64,000 nucleotides of DNA from Allobranchiibius huperziae. Its GTDB lineage: Bacteria; Actinomycetota; Actinomycetes; Actinomycetales; Dermatophilaceae. Each line of letters opens with the position of its first letter. Position 1 is the stretch's first letter. The translations under genes and the position numbers were made by a program. Under the pieces are notes generated by a model. The model ran no database searches. It had not been told where the DNA came from and was given only the letters and a program-made list of their open reading frames with translations. The DNA is taken from the NCBI RefSeq assembly GCF_013410455.1, contig NZ_JACCFW010000001.1:512929-576928 (forward strand). The letters run 5' to 3'. This document shows positions 44,684 through 55,373 of the stretch, piece after piece.

Positions 44684-45475
44684 TCAGTCGTTCCGCGACG
44701 TGAGCCGGCGCGGTTCGGGCTGCTTGGGCAGCAGGTCGTCGCCGGAGCTTCGGCCCTTCAACCGCCGCTGCACCCAGGGCGCCAGGTAGTCCTTCGCCCA
44801 GGCGGCGTTCTCGTGGGCGATGTGGGCGCGCGACAGGACGGGCCCGGCGGGCAGCGCCGCGGCCCACTCGCGCTCGCCCTCGATGACGCCCAGGGTCCAG
44901 CCGGCCTGCAGGGCGACCCGACGGTGGCCCTCGGTCGACAGGTGCAACCGGTCCGGTGACCACATCCGCGCGTCCCGCAGCGACCGCATCGACCAGATGT
45001 CGAGCACGTACGCCTCGGTGCGCTGCGCGATACCCCACAGGTTGGCGTTGTGTGCCGCGATCCTCGGGCGGGCGGCCTTGATGACCGGCGCCTGCGCGGG
45101 ATCGGCCAGCGTGGCCAGCAGGACGTCCGCGCCCGCGGTCCGGGCCCGCATGACGGCCGCCTCGATCCGGTCGGCGATGTCGTCCAGGTCGGCCCGGGGG
45201 CGCAGGATGTCGTTCCCGCCGCCGATCATCGACAGCAGGTCGGGTTTGAGGGGCAGCGCGGCGTCGAGCTGCGGCCCCACCACGTCGGCCAGCAGCCGTC
45301 CGCGGATCGCGAGGTTGGCGTAGTCGAAGTCGGTGCGGCGGTCGCTGTTCTGCTTGGCCAGCTGCCCGGCGAGGCGGTCGGCCCAGCCGATGTAGGACTC
45401 CGGGCGCGCCGGGTCCGGGTCGCCGACCCCCTCGGTGAAGGAGTCCCCGATCGCGACGTACCGATGCCATGTCAT
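44684..45475 (-). CDS. SGNH/GDSL-type hydrolase
   Basis: A 263-residue SGNH hydrolase. The nucleophile block is AIGDSFTEG (Ser12), the glycine and asparagine blocks are LAIRGRLL and GGGNDIL, and the Asp/His block is [12 protein letters not shown]. There is no signal peptide, so it acts in the cytoplasm on an unknown ester. The C-terminal 50 residues are a basic extension ([22 protein letters not shown]). The ATG overlaps the ung stop by four bases, so it is coupled to ung. Confidence 0.87.
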   Translation of the reverse strand: MTWHRYVAIGDSFTEGVGDPDPARPESYIGWADRLAGQLAKQNSDRRTDFDYANLAIRGRLLADVVGPQLDAALPLKPDLLSMIGGGNDILRPRADLDDIADRIEAAVMRARTAGADVLLATLADPAQAPVIKAARPRIAAHNANLWGIAQRTEAYVLDIWSMRSLRDARMWSPDRLHLSTEGHRRVALQAGWTLGVIEGEREWAAALPAGPVLSRAHIAHENAAWAKDYLAPWVQRRLKGRSSGDDLLPKQPEPRRLTSRND

Positions 45476-46149
45476 GCCAAGCTCCAATCCACGGGGGCGC
45501 CACCCTGCTCGGTGAGCAGGGTATTCGCGCGACTGAACGGGCGGGAGCCGAAGAAGCCGTTGCGTGCGGACAGGGGGGAGGGGTGCGCGCTCTCGACGTA
45601 CGGCGTGCTGCCGAGGCGGGGCACCAGCGAGCGGGCGTCTCGGCCCCACAGGATCGCGACCAGCGGCTGGTCGCGCGCGACGAGCGCGTCGATGGCGCGC
45701 GCCGTGACCTCCTCCCAGCCGTGGCCGCGGTGGCTCGCCGGCTTGCCGGGCTGCACGGTCAAGACCCTGTTGAGCAGCAGCACCCCGCGCTCGGCCCACG
45801 GTGACAGGTCGCCGCTGCCGGGGGTCGGGACGCCGAGGTCGCTGCTCAGCTCGGTGTAGATGTTGGCGAGACTGCGGGGCACCGGGCGCACGTCCGGTGC
45901 GACCGAGAAGGACAGCCCGACCGCGTGGCCGGGCGTCGGATAGGGGTCCTGACCGACGATGAGCACCTTCACCTCGTCCAGCGGCTGCCCGAACGCGCGC
46001 AGCACCCTGTCACCGGCGGGAAGGTAGCCACGTCCGGCGGCCAGCTCGGCGCGCAGGAAGGCTCCGCAGGCGCTGATCGTGTCGGCGACCGGCTCGAGGG
46101 CGCCGGCCCAGCTCGGGTGGACGAGCTCGGGCAGCGGCGCGGTCGGCAT
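45472..46149 (-). CDS. ung: Uracil-DNA glycosylase
   Basis: A 225-residue family 1 uracil-DNA glycosylase that removes uracil from DNA at the start of base-excision repair. The water-activating motif GQDPYPTPG has Asp68, LLLNRVLTV contains the uracil-recognising Asn, and [17 protein letters not shown] carries the minor-groove/His loop. It should be fully active. TAGGTT lies 6 nt before the ATG, so the message is probably leaderless. It is divergent from the PLP decarboxylase gene (57 bases between starts) and overlaps the downstream hydrolase gene. Confidence 0.96.
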   Translation of the reverse strand: MPTAPLPELVHPSWAGALEPVADTISACGAFLRAELAAGRGYLPAGDRVLRAFGQPLDEVKVLIVGQDPYPTPGHAVGLSFSVAPDVRPVPRSLANIYTELSSDLGVPTPGSGDLSPWAERGVLLLNRVLTVQPGKPASHRGHGWEEVTARAIDALVARDQPLVAILWGRDARSLVPRLGSTPYVESAHPSPLSARNGFFGSRPFSRANTLLTEQGGAPVDWSLA

Positions 46150-46206
46150 ACGGCCAACCTACGACGCCCATGTGGCGCGGCCGGCCTGGCACCTACACTC
46201 GCGGTC

Positions 46207-47550
46207 GTGCACGGCTACGACGAATACACGCAGGACCTGGGCAAGTCGATCCTCGAGTACGCCGCGGAGCGACTCGCGCTCGACCCGGTCCCTCTCGACG
46301 GTCCGCGGACCAAGGAGCAGCTGGACGCTGTGGCCGGGGAGGCGTTGACGGAGAAGGGTATCGGCGGCCAGGAGGCGCTGCGCCTCTTCGCCGAGGAGCT
46401 CTCGCTGGCGTGCCTGTCGACCGACCACCCGCGCTATCTGTCCTTCATCCCGTGCGCACCGACGCGCGAGGCCGCGATGTTCGACCTGGTCGTGGGGGCC
46501 TCGTCCATCTACGCGGGTTCATGGCTCGAGGGGGCGGGCGCCGTCTACGCAGAGAACCAGGCCCTGCGCTGGATCGCCGACCTCGTCGGGCTGCCCGAGG
46601 GCGCCGGCGGCTCCTTCGTGCAGGGCGGCACGATCGGCAACCTCTCGGCGCTGGTCACCGCCCGCGAGACCGCCCGCGTACGTAGCGGCGCCCGACCGTT
46701 CCGCGTCGCGGCCACCGTCGGATCGCACTCCTCCATCGCGTCGGCCTGCCGGGTCATGGACGCCGAACTGGTGCAGGTGCAGGTCGGCGACGACCTGCGG
46801 CTGACCGGTGAGGCGCTGCGCGAGGTGCTCATCGACGAGGGGCCGGAGTCGTTCTTCGCCGTCGTGGCGACCTGCGGCACCACCAACTTCGGCGTCATCG
46901 ACGACCTGGAGTCGGTCGCCGCGGTGTGCGAGGAGTTCGGCATCTGGTTCCACTGCGACGGCGCGTACGGCGGCGCCGGGCTCGCCGCGCCCAGCGTCCG
47001 GCCCAAGTACGCCGGCATCGAGCGCTGCGACTCCTTCATCGTCGACCCGCACAAGTGGCTCTTTGCGCCGTTCGACTGCTGCGCGCTGCTCTACCGCGAC
47101 CCGGCGCTGGCCCGGGCCGCGCACACCCAGCACGCGTCGTACCTCGACGTCCTCACCGACGCCCCGGACTGGAATCCCACGGACTACTCGGTGGGGCTCA
47201 CCCGGCGCGCGCGGGGTCTGCCGTTCTGGTTCTCCCTGGTCGCGAACGGCACGCAGAAGTACAGCGCGGCGATCGAGCGCACCCTGGAGGTGACCCGGTT
47301 CGCCGAGGCGCAGGTGATCTCGCGCGACTACCTCGAGGTCGTGCGCCACGCCGACCTGTCGATCCTGGTCTTCCGCCGGCTCGGCTGGGAGCCCGCGGAC
47401 TACCACCGCTGGTCCGACGGTCTGCTGGAGCGCCAGGAGGGGTTCGTGGTGCCCACCTCGCACGACGGGGAGACGCTCGCGCGCTTCGCGATCGTCAACC
47501 CGCTCACCAGCGAGGACGACATCACCGCGATCCTCGACTCGATGGCCTGA
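46207..47550 (+). CDS. Pyridoxal-dependent amino acid decarboxylase
   Basis: A 447-residue group II PLP decarboxylase. GGTIGNLSALVTARE is the cofactor region, CGTTNFGVIDDLESVAAVCEEFGIWFHCDGAYGGAG gives the ring-stacking and Asp contacts, and K283 in VDPHKWLF is the Schiff-base lysine. The substrate could be an aromatic amino acid, glutamate or aspartate; sequence does not decide. TACACT ends 7 nt before the GTG: a leaderless start. It appears monocistronic, ending near a hairpin terminator. Confidence 0.88.
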   Translation: MHGYDEYTQDLGKSILEYAAERLALDPVPLDGPRTKEQLDAVAGEALTEKGIGGQEALRLFAEELSLACLSTDHPRYLSFIPCAPTREAAMFDLVVGASSIYAGSWLEGAGAVYAENQALRWIADLVGLPEGAGGSFVQGGTIGNLSALVTARETARVRSGARPFRVAATVGSHSSIASACRVMDAELVQVQVGDDLRLTGEALREVLIDEGPESFFAVVATCGTTNFGVIDDLESVAAVCEEFGIWFHCDGAYGGAGLAAPSVRPKYAGIERCDSFIVDPHKWLFAPFDCCALLYRDPALARAAHTQHASYLDVLTDAPDWNPTDYSVGLTRRARGLPFWFSLVANGTQKYSAAIERTLEVTRFAEAQVISRDYLEVVRHADLSILVFRRLGWEPADYHRWSDGLLERQEGFVVPTSHDGETLARFAIVNPLTSEDDITAILDSMA

Positions 47551-47598
47551 CCTGCCCGGACCTCCCGCGGCGCGCGGACGTTCGTTGGTGCGGGTTCT

Positions 47599-47636
47599 GC
47601 GTCTGCGGCCAGTGCTGCAGCCCTGGCCGCAGACGC
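47599..47636. terminator. Hairpin between convergent decarboxylase and VOC genes
   Basis: A perfect 14-bp stem (GCGTCTGCGGCCAG and its complement) with a ten-base loop. A second, weaker hairpin (CCGACG/CGTCGG, 47649-47672) lies beside it. The position between two 3' ends fits bidirectional termination. Confidence 0.7.
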
Positions 47637-47678
47637 AAACCGGCCACGCCGACGCTTTGGCTTCGCCGTCGGATCGCC

Positions 47679-48392
47679 TCAGGCGGCGCGGATCTGCAGC
47701 TGTTGCCCGTCCGGGTCGGTCACGTGGACCGACCGCGCGTCGTCCTCGTGGGTGACGGTCGCGTCCGCGTAGCCGTGGTCCTGTAGGTCCTTCGCGACCG
47801 TGTCGAGGTCGCGCGCCGTGGTCAGGCACAGGCTCACCAGAGCGCCGGACCTGCCGGTGAGGGAGGTGCCGTCGCCGACGTGCAGGCCCACCGCGCCCGT
47901 CCCCGCGGAGAACTGCGCGTACGTGCCGTCCGCCGCGCTCATCGAGCGCTCGAGCCCCAGTGTCCGGAGGAACCGCACGTAGGGGCCGGCGGGATCGGTG
48001 AAGCGGACCGCCACCACGCAGGTCGAGGCGTCGGGCGTCGGTTCGTGCGTCTGGTAGCCGTAAGTGTCGGCGTGCACCGAGTTGATCTGCACCTCGTCAC
48101 CCAGCGGATCGGTGATCATCAGCGATGCGCCGAAGGTCTCATCGACGTACGTCGTGCCGAGTCGCTCGGCCAGGCCGATCAGGTCCGAGGACTCGAAACA
48201 CAGATTCGTCTGACCGGCGGCGCTCGGGGAGTCCGCGTCGCCGGCGGAATGCAACCAGACGCGGCCCGCACCCGCGTGCAGATCGACCCAGCCGGACGAC
48301 GTGACGGCGGGGGAGAGGCCGAGCACCTCGAGGAACTCCCGCATGGCCGGCAGGTCGTCGGTGTAGCGGATGGCGGCGACGGTCAGAGGCAT
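47679..48392 (-). CDS. VOC-family (glyoxalase-like) two-domain protein
   Basis: A 237-residue protein with two vicinal-oxygen-chelate repeats. The first starts VAAIRYTDDLPAMREFLEVLGL and ends MITDPLGDEVQINS; the second starts VVAVRFTDPAGPYVRFLRTLGL and ends VHVTDPDGQQLQI. The role could be metal-dependent catalysis or antibiotic/ligand sequestration. ATG 48392 has the best Shine-Dalgarno spacing (AGGGAG, 8 bases); ATG 48398 overlaps the stop of the RHH gene. The pair is therefore an operon, with the regulator first. Confidence 0.82.
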   Translation of the reverse strand: MPLTVAAIRYTDDLPAMREFLEVLGLSPAVTSSGWVDLHAGAGRVWLHSAGDADSPSAAGQTNLCFESSDLIGLAERLGTTYVDETFGASLMITDPLGDEVQINSVHADTYGYQTHEPTPDASTCVVAVRFTDPAGPYVRFLRTLGLERSMSAADGTYAQFSAGTGAVGLHVGDGTSLTGRSGALVSLCLTTARDLDTVAKDLQDHGYADATVTHEDDARSVHVTDPDGQQLQIRAA

Positions 48393-48394
48393 GG

Positions 48395-48598
48395 TCATGA
48401 CTCCCTTTCGGTGGACGTGCTCGTGGGCGTGCCGGGGTGGTCGGGGGCGTCGCCGTCGAGGTAGTCGGTGAGCGCACGTGAGACGAGGGTGGACAGGCTG
48501 CTGCCCTCGTCGACGGCCCGGTGCTTCACCCGGGTCACGAGGTCGGGCGGGAGGTAGACGTTGAACTGCACCTTGGAGGAGGGGTCGCGAGCTGTCAT
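48395..48598 (-). CDS. Ribbon-helix-helix (CopG/Arc-type) DNA-binding protein
   Basis: A 67-residue protein. [21 protein letters not shown] is the beta strand and first helix, and [16 protein letters not shown] the second helix of a ribbon-helix-helix fold; the last 20 residues are a Pro/Thr/Ser tail. It is a likely repressor. Its own promoter has TAGCAT 6 nt before the ATG, overlapped by direct repeats of TTGCTA, so it probably represses itself and the VOC gene that follows with an ATGA overlap. Confidence 0.8.
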   Translation of the reverse strand: MTARDPSSKVQFNVYLPPDLVTRVKHRAVDEGSSLSTLVSRALTDYLDGDAPDHPGTPTSTSTERES

Positions 48599-48604
48599 GA
48601 CAGA

Positions 48605-48622
48605 ATGCTAGCAAAGTAGCAA
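48605..48622 (-). promoter_or_regulatory. Promoter and probable operator of the RHH-VOC operon
   Basis: On the minus strand the -10 TAGCAT ends 6 nt before the start codon. Immediately upstream and overlapping are two copies of TTGCTA eight bases apart (seen as TAGCAAAG and TAGCAA on the plus strand), a spacing suited to adjacent RHH dimers. Confidence 0.5.
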
Positions 48623-48761
48623 GCGAGTGGGAAGGGGTTGACGAGATGCTCGAAGATCGCCCCATCCGGCTCATCCGTCACGGCACGCCGCAGCGGAATG
48701 ACAAGGGTGTGATTCGCTCCTATAGTCGAGGCTGTTCATCTCGACGGCTGAAAGGTTGCCC

Positions 48762-49067
48762 ATGAGCGTCGCCGACGCGCAGGTCCAGGGGGCCGACCGC
48801 ACCAGTGATCTGTCCGATCGTGACCGTCGCATCCTGGACTTCGAGCGCACCTGGTGGAAGCTGCAGGGCTCCAAGGAGCAGGCCATCCGCGAGACGTTCG
48901 ACCTCAGCTCCACGCGTTACTACCAGGCGCTGAACTCCCTGATCGACACCCCGGGCGCCCTCGCGTACGACGCCATGCTGGTCAAGCGACTGCAGCGGCT
49001 GCGGGCCGGCCGGATGCGCCAGCGCACCGCTCGTCGACTCGGGTTCGACCAGGGCGAGAAGGCCTGA
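48762..49067 (+). CDS. DUF3263 family protein
   Basis: A 101-residue protein of the actinobacterial DUF3263 family: SDRDRRILDFERTWWKLQGSKEQAIRETF followed by SSTRYYQALNSLIDTPGALAYDAMLVKRLQRLR. The middle part reads like a helix-turn-helix (KEQAIRETFDLSSTRYYQALN), so it may bind DNA; the function is not established. The ATG at 48762 has AAAGG six bases upstream. A clear promoter has -10 TATAGT (48721-48726) and -35 TGACAA 16 bases before it. Confidence 0.82.
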   Translation: MSVADAQVQGADRTSDLSDRDRRILDFERTWWKLQGSKEQAIRETFDLSSTRYYQALNSLIDTPGALAYDAMLVKRLQRLRAGRMRQRTARRLGFDQGEKA

Positions 49068-49132
49068 CCCCCTCCAGCCGCCGGGCCTGAAGTCCGGCCT
49101 CCCATCCGGTGCGATCCGCGGGGCCCCAGCCG

Positions 49133-49159
49133 TTTGCACTCGGGGGCGGCGAGTGCCAA
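49133..49159. promoter_or_regulatory. CIRCE element 1 (HrcA operator) upstream of groEL
   Basis: TTTGCACTC, nine bases, then GAGTGCCAA: a good match to the CIRCE inverted repeat bound by the heat-shock repressor HrcA. Confidence 0.85.
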
Positions 49160-49167
49160 TAATGCTG

Positions 49168-50944
<1,777 letters not shown>

Positions 50945-51020
50945 CGAAGCACGCAGCGAAGGTTGTCGACGAGGCGCTAGCCGAGTCGGCGGCCGCAGCG
51001 GAGTGCGAGGAGGAAGCCCA

Positions 51021-51074
51021 GAAGGAACAGCTTCTGAGCTGAACCGAGAAGGAACAGCTTCTGAGCTGAACCGA
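51021..51074 (+). repeat. Perfect 27-bp tandem duplication downstream of groEL
   Basis: Two identical 27-bp units (start GAAGGAACAGCTTCTGAGC, end TGAACCGA) in direct tandem in the groEL 3' region. Each unit contains AGAAG/CTTCT complementary arms, so each copy can form a small hairpin. No reading frame with a start signal covers it. Confidence 0.85.
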
Positions 51075-51110
51075 TACGGACCAGTCTCCGACTGACCACT
51101 CCGCGAACCA

Positions 51111-51147
51111 CGCAAGCGAACAGCGCAAGCGAACAGCGCAAGCGAAC
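51111..51147 (+). repeat. 13-bp tandem repeat, nearly three copies, before the groEL terminator
   Basis: CGCAAGCGAACAG occurs at 51111 and 51124, and 11 bases of a third copy at 51137. It stands just upstream of the terminator stem. The rest of the 313-base gene-free interval 50945-51257 shows no other feature beyond the 27-bp duplication and the terminator. Confidence 0.8.
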
Positions 51148-51154
51148 GACCGGG

Positions 51155-51186
51155 ACCGCCCCGCGCCAGAGATGGCGCGGGGCGGT
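51155..51186 (+). terminator. groEL transcription terminator
   Basis: A perfect 14-bp GC-rich stem (ACCGCCCCGCGCCA and complement) with a GAGA loop, followed by TCTG. Confidence 0.85.
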
Positions 51187-51257
51187 TCTGTCGTACCCAG
51201 CTCAGGAAGAGGGGCACGGTTGCCGAAAGCAGCGGGAGCGGGTGCGACGATGGCGCG

Positions 51258-52388
51258 ATGGCGATCCTCGACGCGAGCCTGGACGAACTGCGCGCGACGC
51301 GCACGAGCATCAAGTGGCGTGCCTACGACCCGGACGTGATCCCGGTCTGGGTCGCCGAGATGGACTGTGCGCCGTGCGACCCCGTGGTCGAGGCCATCGA
51401 GGGTGCGCTGCGTCGGGGCGACGTGGGGTACGCGGCCCCGGGTCCGCTGGAGGAGGCGTTCGCGCACTTCGCGAAGGAACGGTGGGACTGGGCGGTCGAC
51501 CCGGGCCAGGCGATGATGCTGCCGGACGTGATGATCGGCGTGGGTGAGCTGCTGCGCGCGAACACCCGCCCCGATGCGGCCGTCGTGGTGAGTCCGCCCT
51601 GCTACGACGCCTTCTTCGGCTTCGTGCAGGCCGTCGGACGTCGGCTGGTCACGGCCAGCCTCGACGCGGATTCCCGGCTCGACCCCGAGGCGCTGGAGGC
51701 GGCGTTCCGGGACGCCGGGCCCGGCGCGGCGTACATCCTGTGCAATCCGCAGAACCCGATGGGCACCGTCCACACCGCGGACGAGCTGGCGATGCTGGCC
51801 CGGCTCGCCGACCGGTACGACGTGCTGGTCGTGTCCGACGAGATCCACGGGCCGCTGACGCACCCGGGGGTGACGTACACGCCGTACCTCGCGGTGCCCG
51901 AGGCGAGCCGGGGCATCAGTGTCGTGAGCGGGTCGAAGTCCTGGAACCTCGCGGGCCTGAAGATCGCGCTCGCCGTGCCGGGCGCGGACGCGACGGCCTC
52001 CCTCGGCGCCCTGCACGAGGTCAACACGCACGGCGCCAACCACCTGGCCGAGATCGCCCACACCGCGGCGTACGCGCACGGCGGCCCGTGGCTGGACGAG
52101 CTGCGCGGCGAGATCGTCGAGCGGCGAGAGCTGTTGCGGGGGATGCTCGCCGAACAGCTGCCCGAGATCCGGGTGACACCAGGGGAGTCGACCTACCTCG
52201 TCTGGCTCGACTGCACCGAGCTGGGACTGGCCGATCCGGCACGCTCCTTCCTGCAACAGGGCCGGGTGGCGCTCGGCGTCGGGACCAACTACGACCCCCG
52301 CGGTCGGCAGTTCGTCCGCTTCAACGTGGCGACCTCGCCGCAGGTGATCGGTCAGGCCGTCGAGCGGATGGCCGGCGTCCTCCACTGA
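51258..52388 (+). CDS. MalY/PatB-type PLP aminotransferase (C-S lyase-like)
   Basis: A 376-residue fold-type I PLP enzyme. The N-terminal WVAEMDCAPCDPVVEA matches MalY/PatB proteins (usually WVADMDF). ILCNPQNPMGTVHTADEL holds the cofactor-contact Asn, VVSDEIHGPL the Asp, and SGSKSWNLAGLK the Schiff-base lysine K227. It probably cleaves cystathionine or a cysteine conjugate, although simple aminotransferase activity is possible. A GACGAT hexamer a few bases before the ATG may be the -10 of a leaderless transcript. Confidence 0.87.
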   Translation: MAILDASLDELRATRTSIKWRAYDPDVIPVWVAEMDCAPCDPVVEAIEGALRRGDVGYAAPGPLEEAFAHFAKERWDWAVDPGQAMMLPDVMIGVGELLRANTRPDAAVVVSPPCYDAFFGFVQAVGRRLVTASLDADSRLDPEALEAAFRDAGPGAAYILCNPQNPMGTVHTADELAMLARLADRYDVLVVSDEIHGPLTHPGVTYTPYLAVPEASRGISVVSGSKSWNLAGLKIALAVPGADATASLGALHEVNTHGANHLAEIAHTAAYAHGGPWLDELRGEIVERRELLRGMLAEQLPEIRVTPGESTYLVWLDCTELGLADPARSFLQQGRVALGVGTNYDPRGRQFVRFNVATSPQVIGQAVERMAGVLH

Positions 52389-52439
52389 CCTGTTCACCCG
52401 CGTGTCGGCAGTCGGAAACCGAGGGCACAATGGACGCTC

Positions 52440-54377
52440 GTGACCACTGAGCAGGCCCTCCCGAAGGGCGCACCGGCCGACCGGCCGACCTCGCCCGTCA
52501 CCCACGGATCGAGCGGTCCCGCGCTGGCGCTCGCAGCTCTCGGCGTGGTGTTCGGCGACATCGGCACCAGCCCGCTCTACGCGCTGCAGACCGTCTTCTC
52601 CATCGACCACAGCAAGGTCACCGCCGACCGAGGTGACGTCTACGGCGTGATCTCGCTCGTCTTCTGGTCGATCACCGTGGTGGTGTCGATCAAGTACGTG
52701 CTCTTCATCCTGCGGGCCGACAACGACGGCGAGGGCGGCGTGATGGCGCTGGCCGCGCTGGTACGCCGCCACGTACCGACCGGCGGCAAGCGTTTCGGCG
52801 TCGTGATGATCCTCGGCGTGCTCGGCGCGTCGCTCTTCTACGGCGACAGCGTCATCACGCCCGCGGTCTCGGTGCTCTCGGCCGTGGAGGGGCTCGAGGT
52901 GCCGGCGCCGTCCCTGGCCCACGTCGTCGTACCCGTCGGTGCCGTCATCATCACCGTGCTCTTCCTGGCCCAGCGCTTCGGCACCCACGTCGTCGGGCGG
53001 CTCTTCGGCCCGGTGATGGTGGTCTGGTTCGTGGTGCTGGGAGTGCTCGGGCTGCGCAAGGTCATCGGCGACCCCGCGATCCTCAAGGGCCTGTCCCCGT
53101 CGTACGCCGTGCTCTTCGTCGTCGACCACCAGTACATCGCGTTCGTGGCGATGGGCGCGGTGGTGCTGTCGATCACCGGGGCCGAGGCGCTGTACGCCGA
53201 CATGGGCCACTTCGGTCCGAGCCCCATCCGCCGGGCATGGTTCTTCCTGGTCTTCCCTTGTCTCACGCTGAACTACCTCGGCCAGGGCGCGCTCATCGTG
53301 CACGACCCGTCCAGCGTCAAGAACCCGTTCTTCCTCCTCGCACCGAACTGGGCGCAGCTGCCGCTGGTCGTGCTCGCGACCGCCGCCACGGTCATCGCCT
53401 CGCAGGCGGTCATCTCGGGCGCGTTCTCGGTGTCGCGGCAGGCCGAGCGGCTCGGCTACCTGCCCCAGCTGACGGTGCGCTACACCTCGGCGTCCAGCAG
53501 CGGCCAGATCTACGTCCCGAGCATCAACTGGATCCTCTACGCCGGCGTGATGATCCTGCTCCTGGTCTTCCAGTCCTCCGCCAAGCTCGCCACGGCGTAC
53601 GGACTGGCGGTGACCGGCACCTTCCTCATCACGACCACGCTCTTCCTGGCGTACGCCGAGTCGGCGTGGAAATGGGCCCGCTGGAAGCTGCTGCTGGTCG
53701 GCATCCTCTTCGGCCTGCTGGAGCTCACCTACTTCGGCGCCAACCTGACCAAGATCGTGCACGGCGGCTGGCTGCCGTTGCTGATCGCGCTGCTGGTCTG
53801 CACGGCGATGCTGACGTGGCGCAAGGGCAGCCGGATCGTCACCGAGCGCCGCGCCAAGCTGGAGGGCCCCATCGAACCGTTCGTGCAGTGGCTGAATGCC
53901 GCGCCGCTCACCACCGTGCCGGGCACTGCGATCTTCCTGCACCCGGGTCGCCCCACGACGCCGCTGGCGCTGCGGGAGAACGCCAACTTCAACCACGTCA
54001 TCCACGAGAACGTCTTCATCGTCTCGACGTCGCCGGAGAACATCCCGCATGTCGCCGACGCCGACCGCTTCGAGGCGCAGCCCCTCGGCGGGTCGTACGA
54101 CGCGATCACCCACGTCACGCTGCGCTTCGGCTTCCAGGACGAGCAGGACGTGCCGGAGGGTCTGCGGTTCGCCGCGACCCAGGGTCTGGCCATCGATCCC
54201 GATCAGGCCTACTACTACCTCTCGCGCATCACGGTGCACCCCAGCTCGCGGCCGGGGATGTCGCGCTGGCGCAAACGCGTCTTCCTCGGGATGGCGCACA
54301 ACGCCGCCTCCCCGGTCGACTACTTCAAGCTGCCGCCGGACCGCACCGTCGCGATGGGCGCCCAGGTCTTCTTCTGA
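52440..54377 (+). CDS. kup: KUP-family potassium uptake protein
   Basis: A 645-residue K+ importer, probably K+/H+ coupled. LAALGVVFGDIGTSPLYALQTVF (residues 31-53) is the family signature in the first helix, and GEGGVMALAALV and YGDSVITPAVSVLSAVEGL follow. About 12 membrane helices run to residue ~450, then a cytoplasmic C-terminal domain. The GTG start has CACAAT 8 nt upstream, consistent with a leaderless message. It stands alone, converging on the ECF sigma operon. Confidence 0.93.
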   Translation: MTTEQALPKGAPADRPTSPVTHGSSGPALALAALGVVFGDIGTSPLYALQTVFSIDHSKVTADRGDVYGVISLVFWSITVVVSIKYVLFILRADNDGEGGVMALAALVRRHVPTGGKRFGVVMILGVLGASLFYGDSVITPAVSVLSAVEGLEVPAPSLAHVVVPVGAVIITVLFLAQRFGTHVVGRLFGPVMVVWFVVLGVLGLRKVIGDPAILKGLSPSYAVLFVVDHQYIAFVAMGAVVLSITGAEALYADMGHFGPSPIRRAWFFLVFPCLTLNYLGQGALIVHDPSSVKNPFFLLAPNWAQLPLVVLATAATVIASQAVISGAFSVSRQAERLGYLPQLTVRYTSASSSGQIYVPSINWILYAGVMILLLVFQSSAKLATAYGLAVTGTFLITTTLFLAYAESAWKWARWKLLLVGILFGLLELTYFGANLTKIVHGGWLPLLIALLVCTAMLTWRKGSRIVTERRAKLEGPIEPFVQWLNAAPLTTVPGTAIFLHPGRPTTPLALRENANFNHVIHENVFIVSTSPENIPHVADADRFEAQPLGGSYDAITHVTLRFGFQDEQDVPEGLRFAATQGLAIDPDQAYYYLSRITVHPSSRPGMSRWRKRVFLGMAHNAASPVDYFKLPPDRTVAMGAQVFF

Positions 54378-54389
54378 GGCGCGGCTGGA

Positions 54390-55373
54390 TCAGTTGTAGC
54401 TTTTCGTGTGCCGGCCCGACGCGTCCGTCCACGAGATGCTCTGCACGAAACCGTCGGCCGACGACGCGTCCTTGACCGTTCCCGTGACGTAGACGACGTC
54501 GTACGCCGTGTCGCCCAGCCGGCGTACCTGCGGCGCGTTCGCGGTGTCGCCCTTCGTCACGCGCACCGAGACGTCGCGTGCGCCGTGCGGGACGGTCGCC
54601 GCGAAGTGCGACGTACCGCCCGAGACCCCTCCGCTGGTCGACAGATATCCGGACACGAACGACCCGAGCCCACTGGTGTCACCGACCGGATAGGCCCCGG
54701 TCACCCCGTAGACCCCGAACCGCTCGTACCAGTAGACCTGCGTGTGGCCGAATGTCGCGACCTGCGCCCGCTCACCCGTCGTGGAGCGGAAGTCAGCACC
54801 CGAGGACCAGAGGACCGCGCGGACCATGACCGGCTGATCGGTGACCTCCAGGTCGACGTTGAGAGCCGAGTTCACGCGCAACTCGGCGCCTGAGGTCGTC
54901 GTCTGGTCCGCAGGGTCCTTGGTGAAACGGACGGACACCTGGTCGGCAGTGCGCGGCAGTGGTGTGGCGACGATCGTCTGCGACCCGTCCCGGAACACCG
55001 ACGCCCCGCCGCTCAGGTGCTGGATACGACGCAACGTGCTCGAGCTGCCGACGACACGCACCGTGAGGTCGTCGGCCGTCCCGCTCACGACGTACTGGTC
55101 GAAGTGGTCGTCGCCGAGCTTCGCGTGCGCGAAGAGCGCACCGATCGGCCCGGTGGCCGTCTCGGTGGCCGGTGTGAGATGCGAGCGGTTCGCGACCACC
55201 CGGTCGGCGCCGACACCGACGCCGACGACCAGGGCCGCGGCCAGGCCGTACGCGCCGTACCGGGCACGTCGGCGACGGCGGGTGCGCCGCGCACCGGCGA
55301 TGATCTCTTGGGCGCTGACACCCATCGCGGGCGCGTCGGCGTGCCGCAGCAACGTCTCGATGTCGTCACTCAT
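54390..55373 (-). CDS. Single-pass membrane protein paired with an ECF sigma factor
   Basis: A 327-residue protein: a cytoplasmic N-terminus of about 37 residues ending in a very basic stretch (ARRTRRRRRAR), one membrane helix (YGAYGLAAALVVGVGVGA, about 39-57), then a large extracellular Ser/Thr/Val-rich domain. No zinc-binding anti-sigma motif (HxxxCxxC) is present. The ATG overlaps the sigma-factor stop (ATGA), so it may be a sensor or anti-sigma-like partner by position. I do not recognise the outer domain. Confidence 0.7.
   Translation of the reverse strand: MSDDIETLLRHADAPAMGVSAQEIIAGARRTRRRRRARYGAYGLAAALVVGVGVGADRVVANRSHLTPATETATGPIGALFAHAKLGDDHFDQYVVSGTADDLTVRVVGSSSTLRRIQHLSGGASVFRDGSQTIVATPLPRTADQVSVRFTKDPADQTTTSGAELRVNSALNVDLEVTDQPVMVRAVLWSSGADFRSTTGERAQVATFGHTQVYWYERFGVYGVTGAYPVGDTSGLGSFVSGYLSTSGGVSGGTSHFAATVPHGARDVSVRVTKGDTANAPQVRRLGDTAYDVVYVTGTVKDASSADGFVQSISWTDASGRHTKSYN

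Noticed and set aside
47590..47680. Possible further member of the 42-bp palindrome family
   Set aside because: The arms (GCGTCTGCGGCCAG) share no sequence with the GGACATGCGC element; a terminator between convergent genes explains it.
51100..51150. CRISPR-like short repeats after groEL
   Set aside because: The units are directly adjacent, without spacers, and no cas genes are present.
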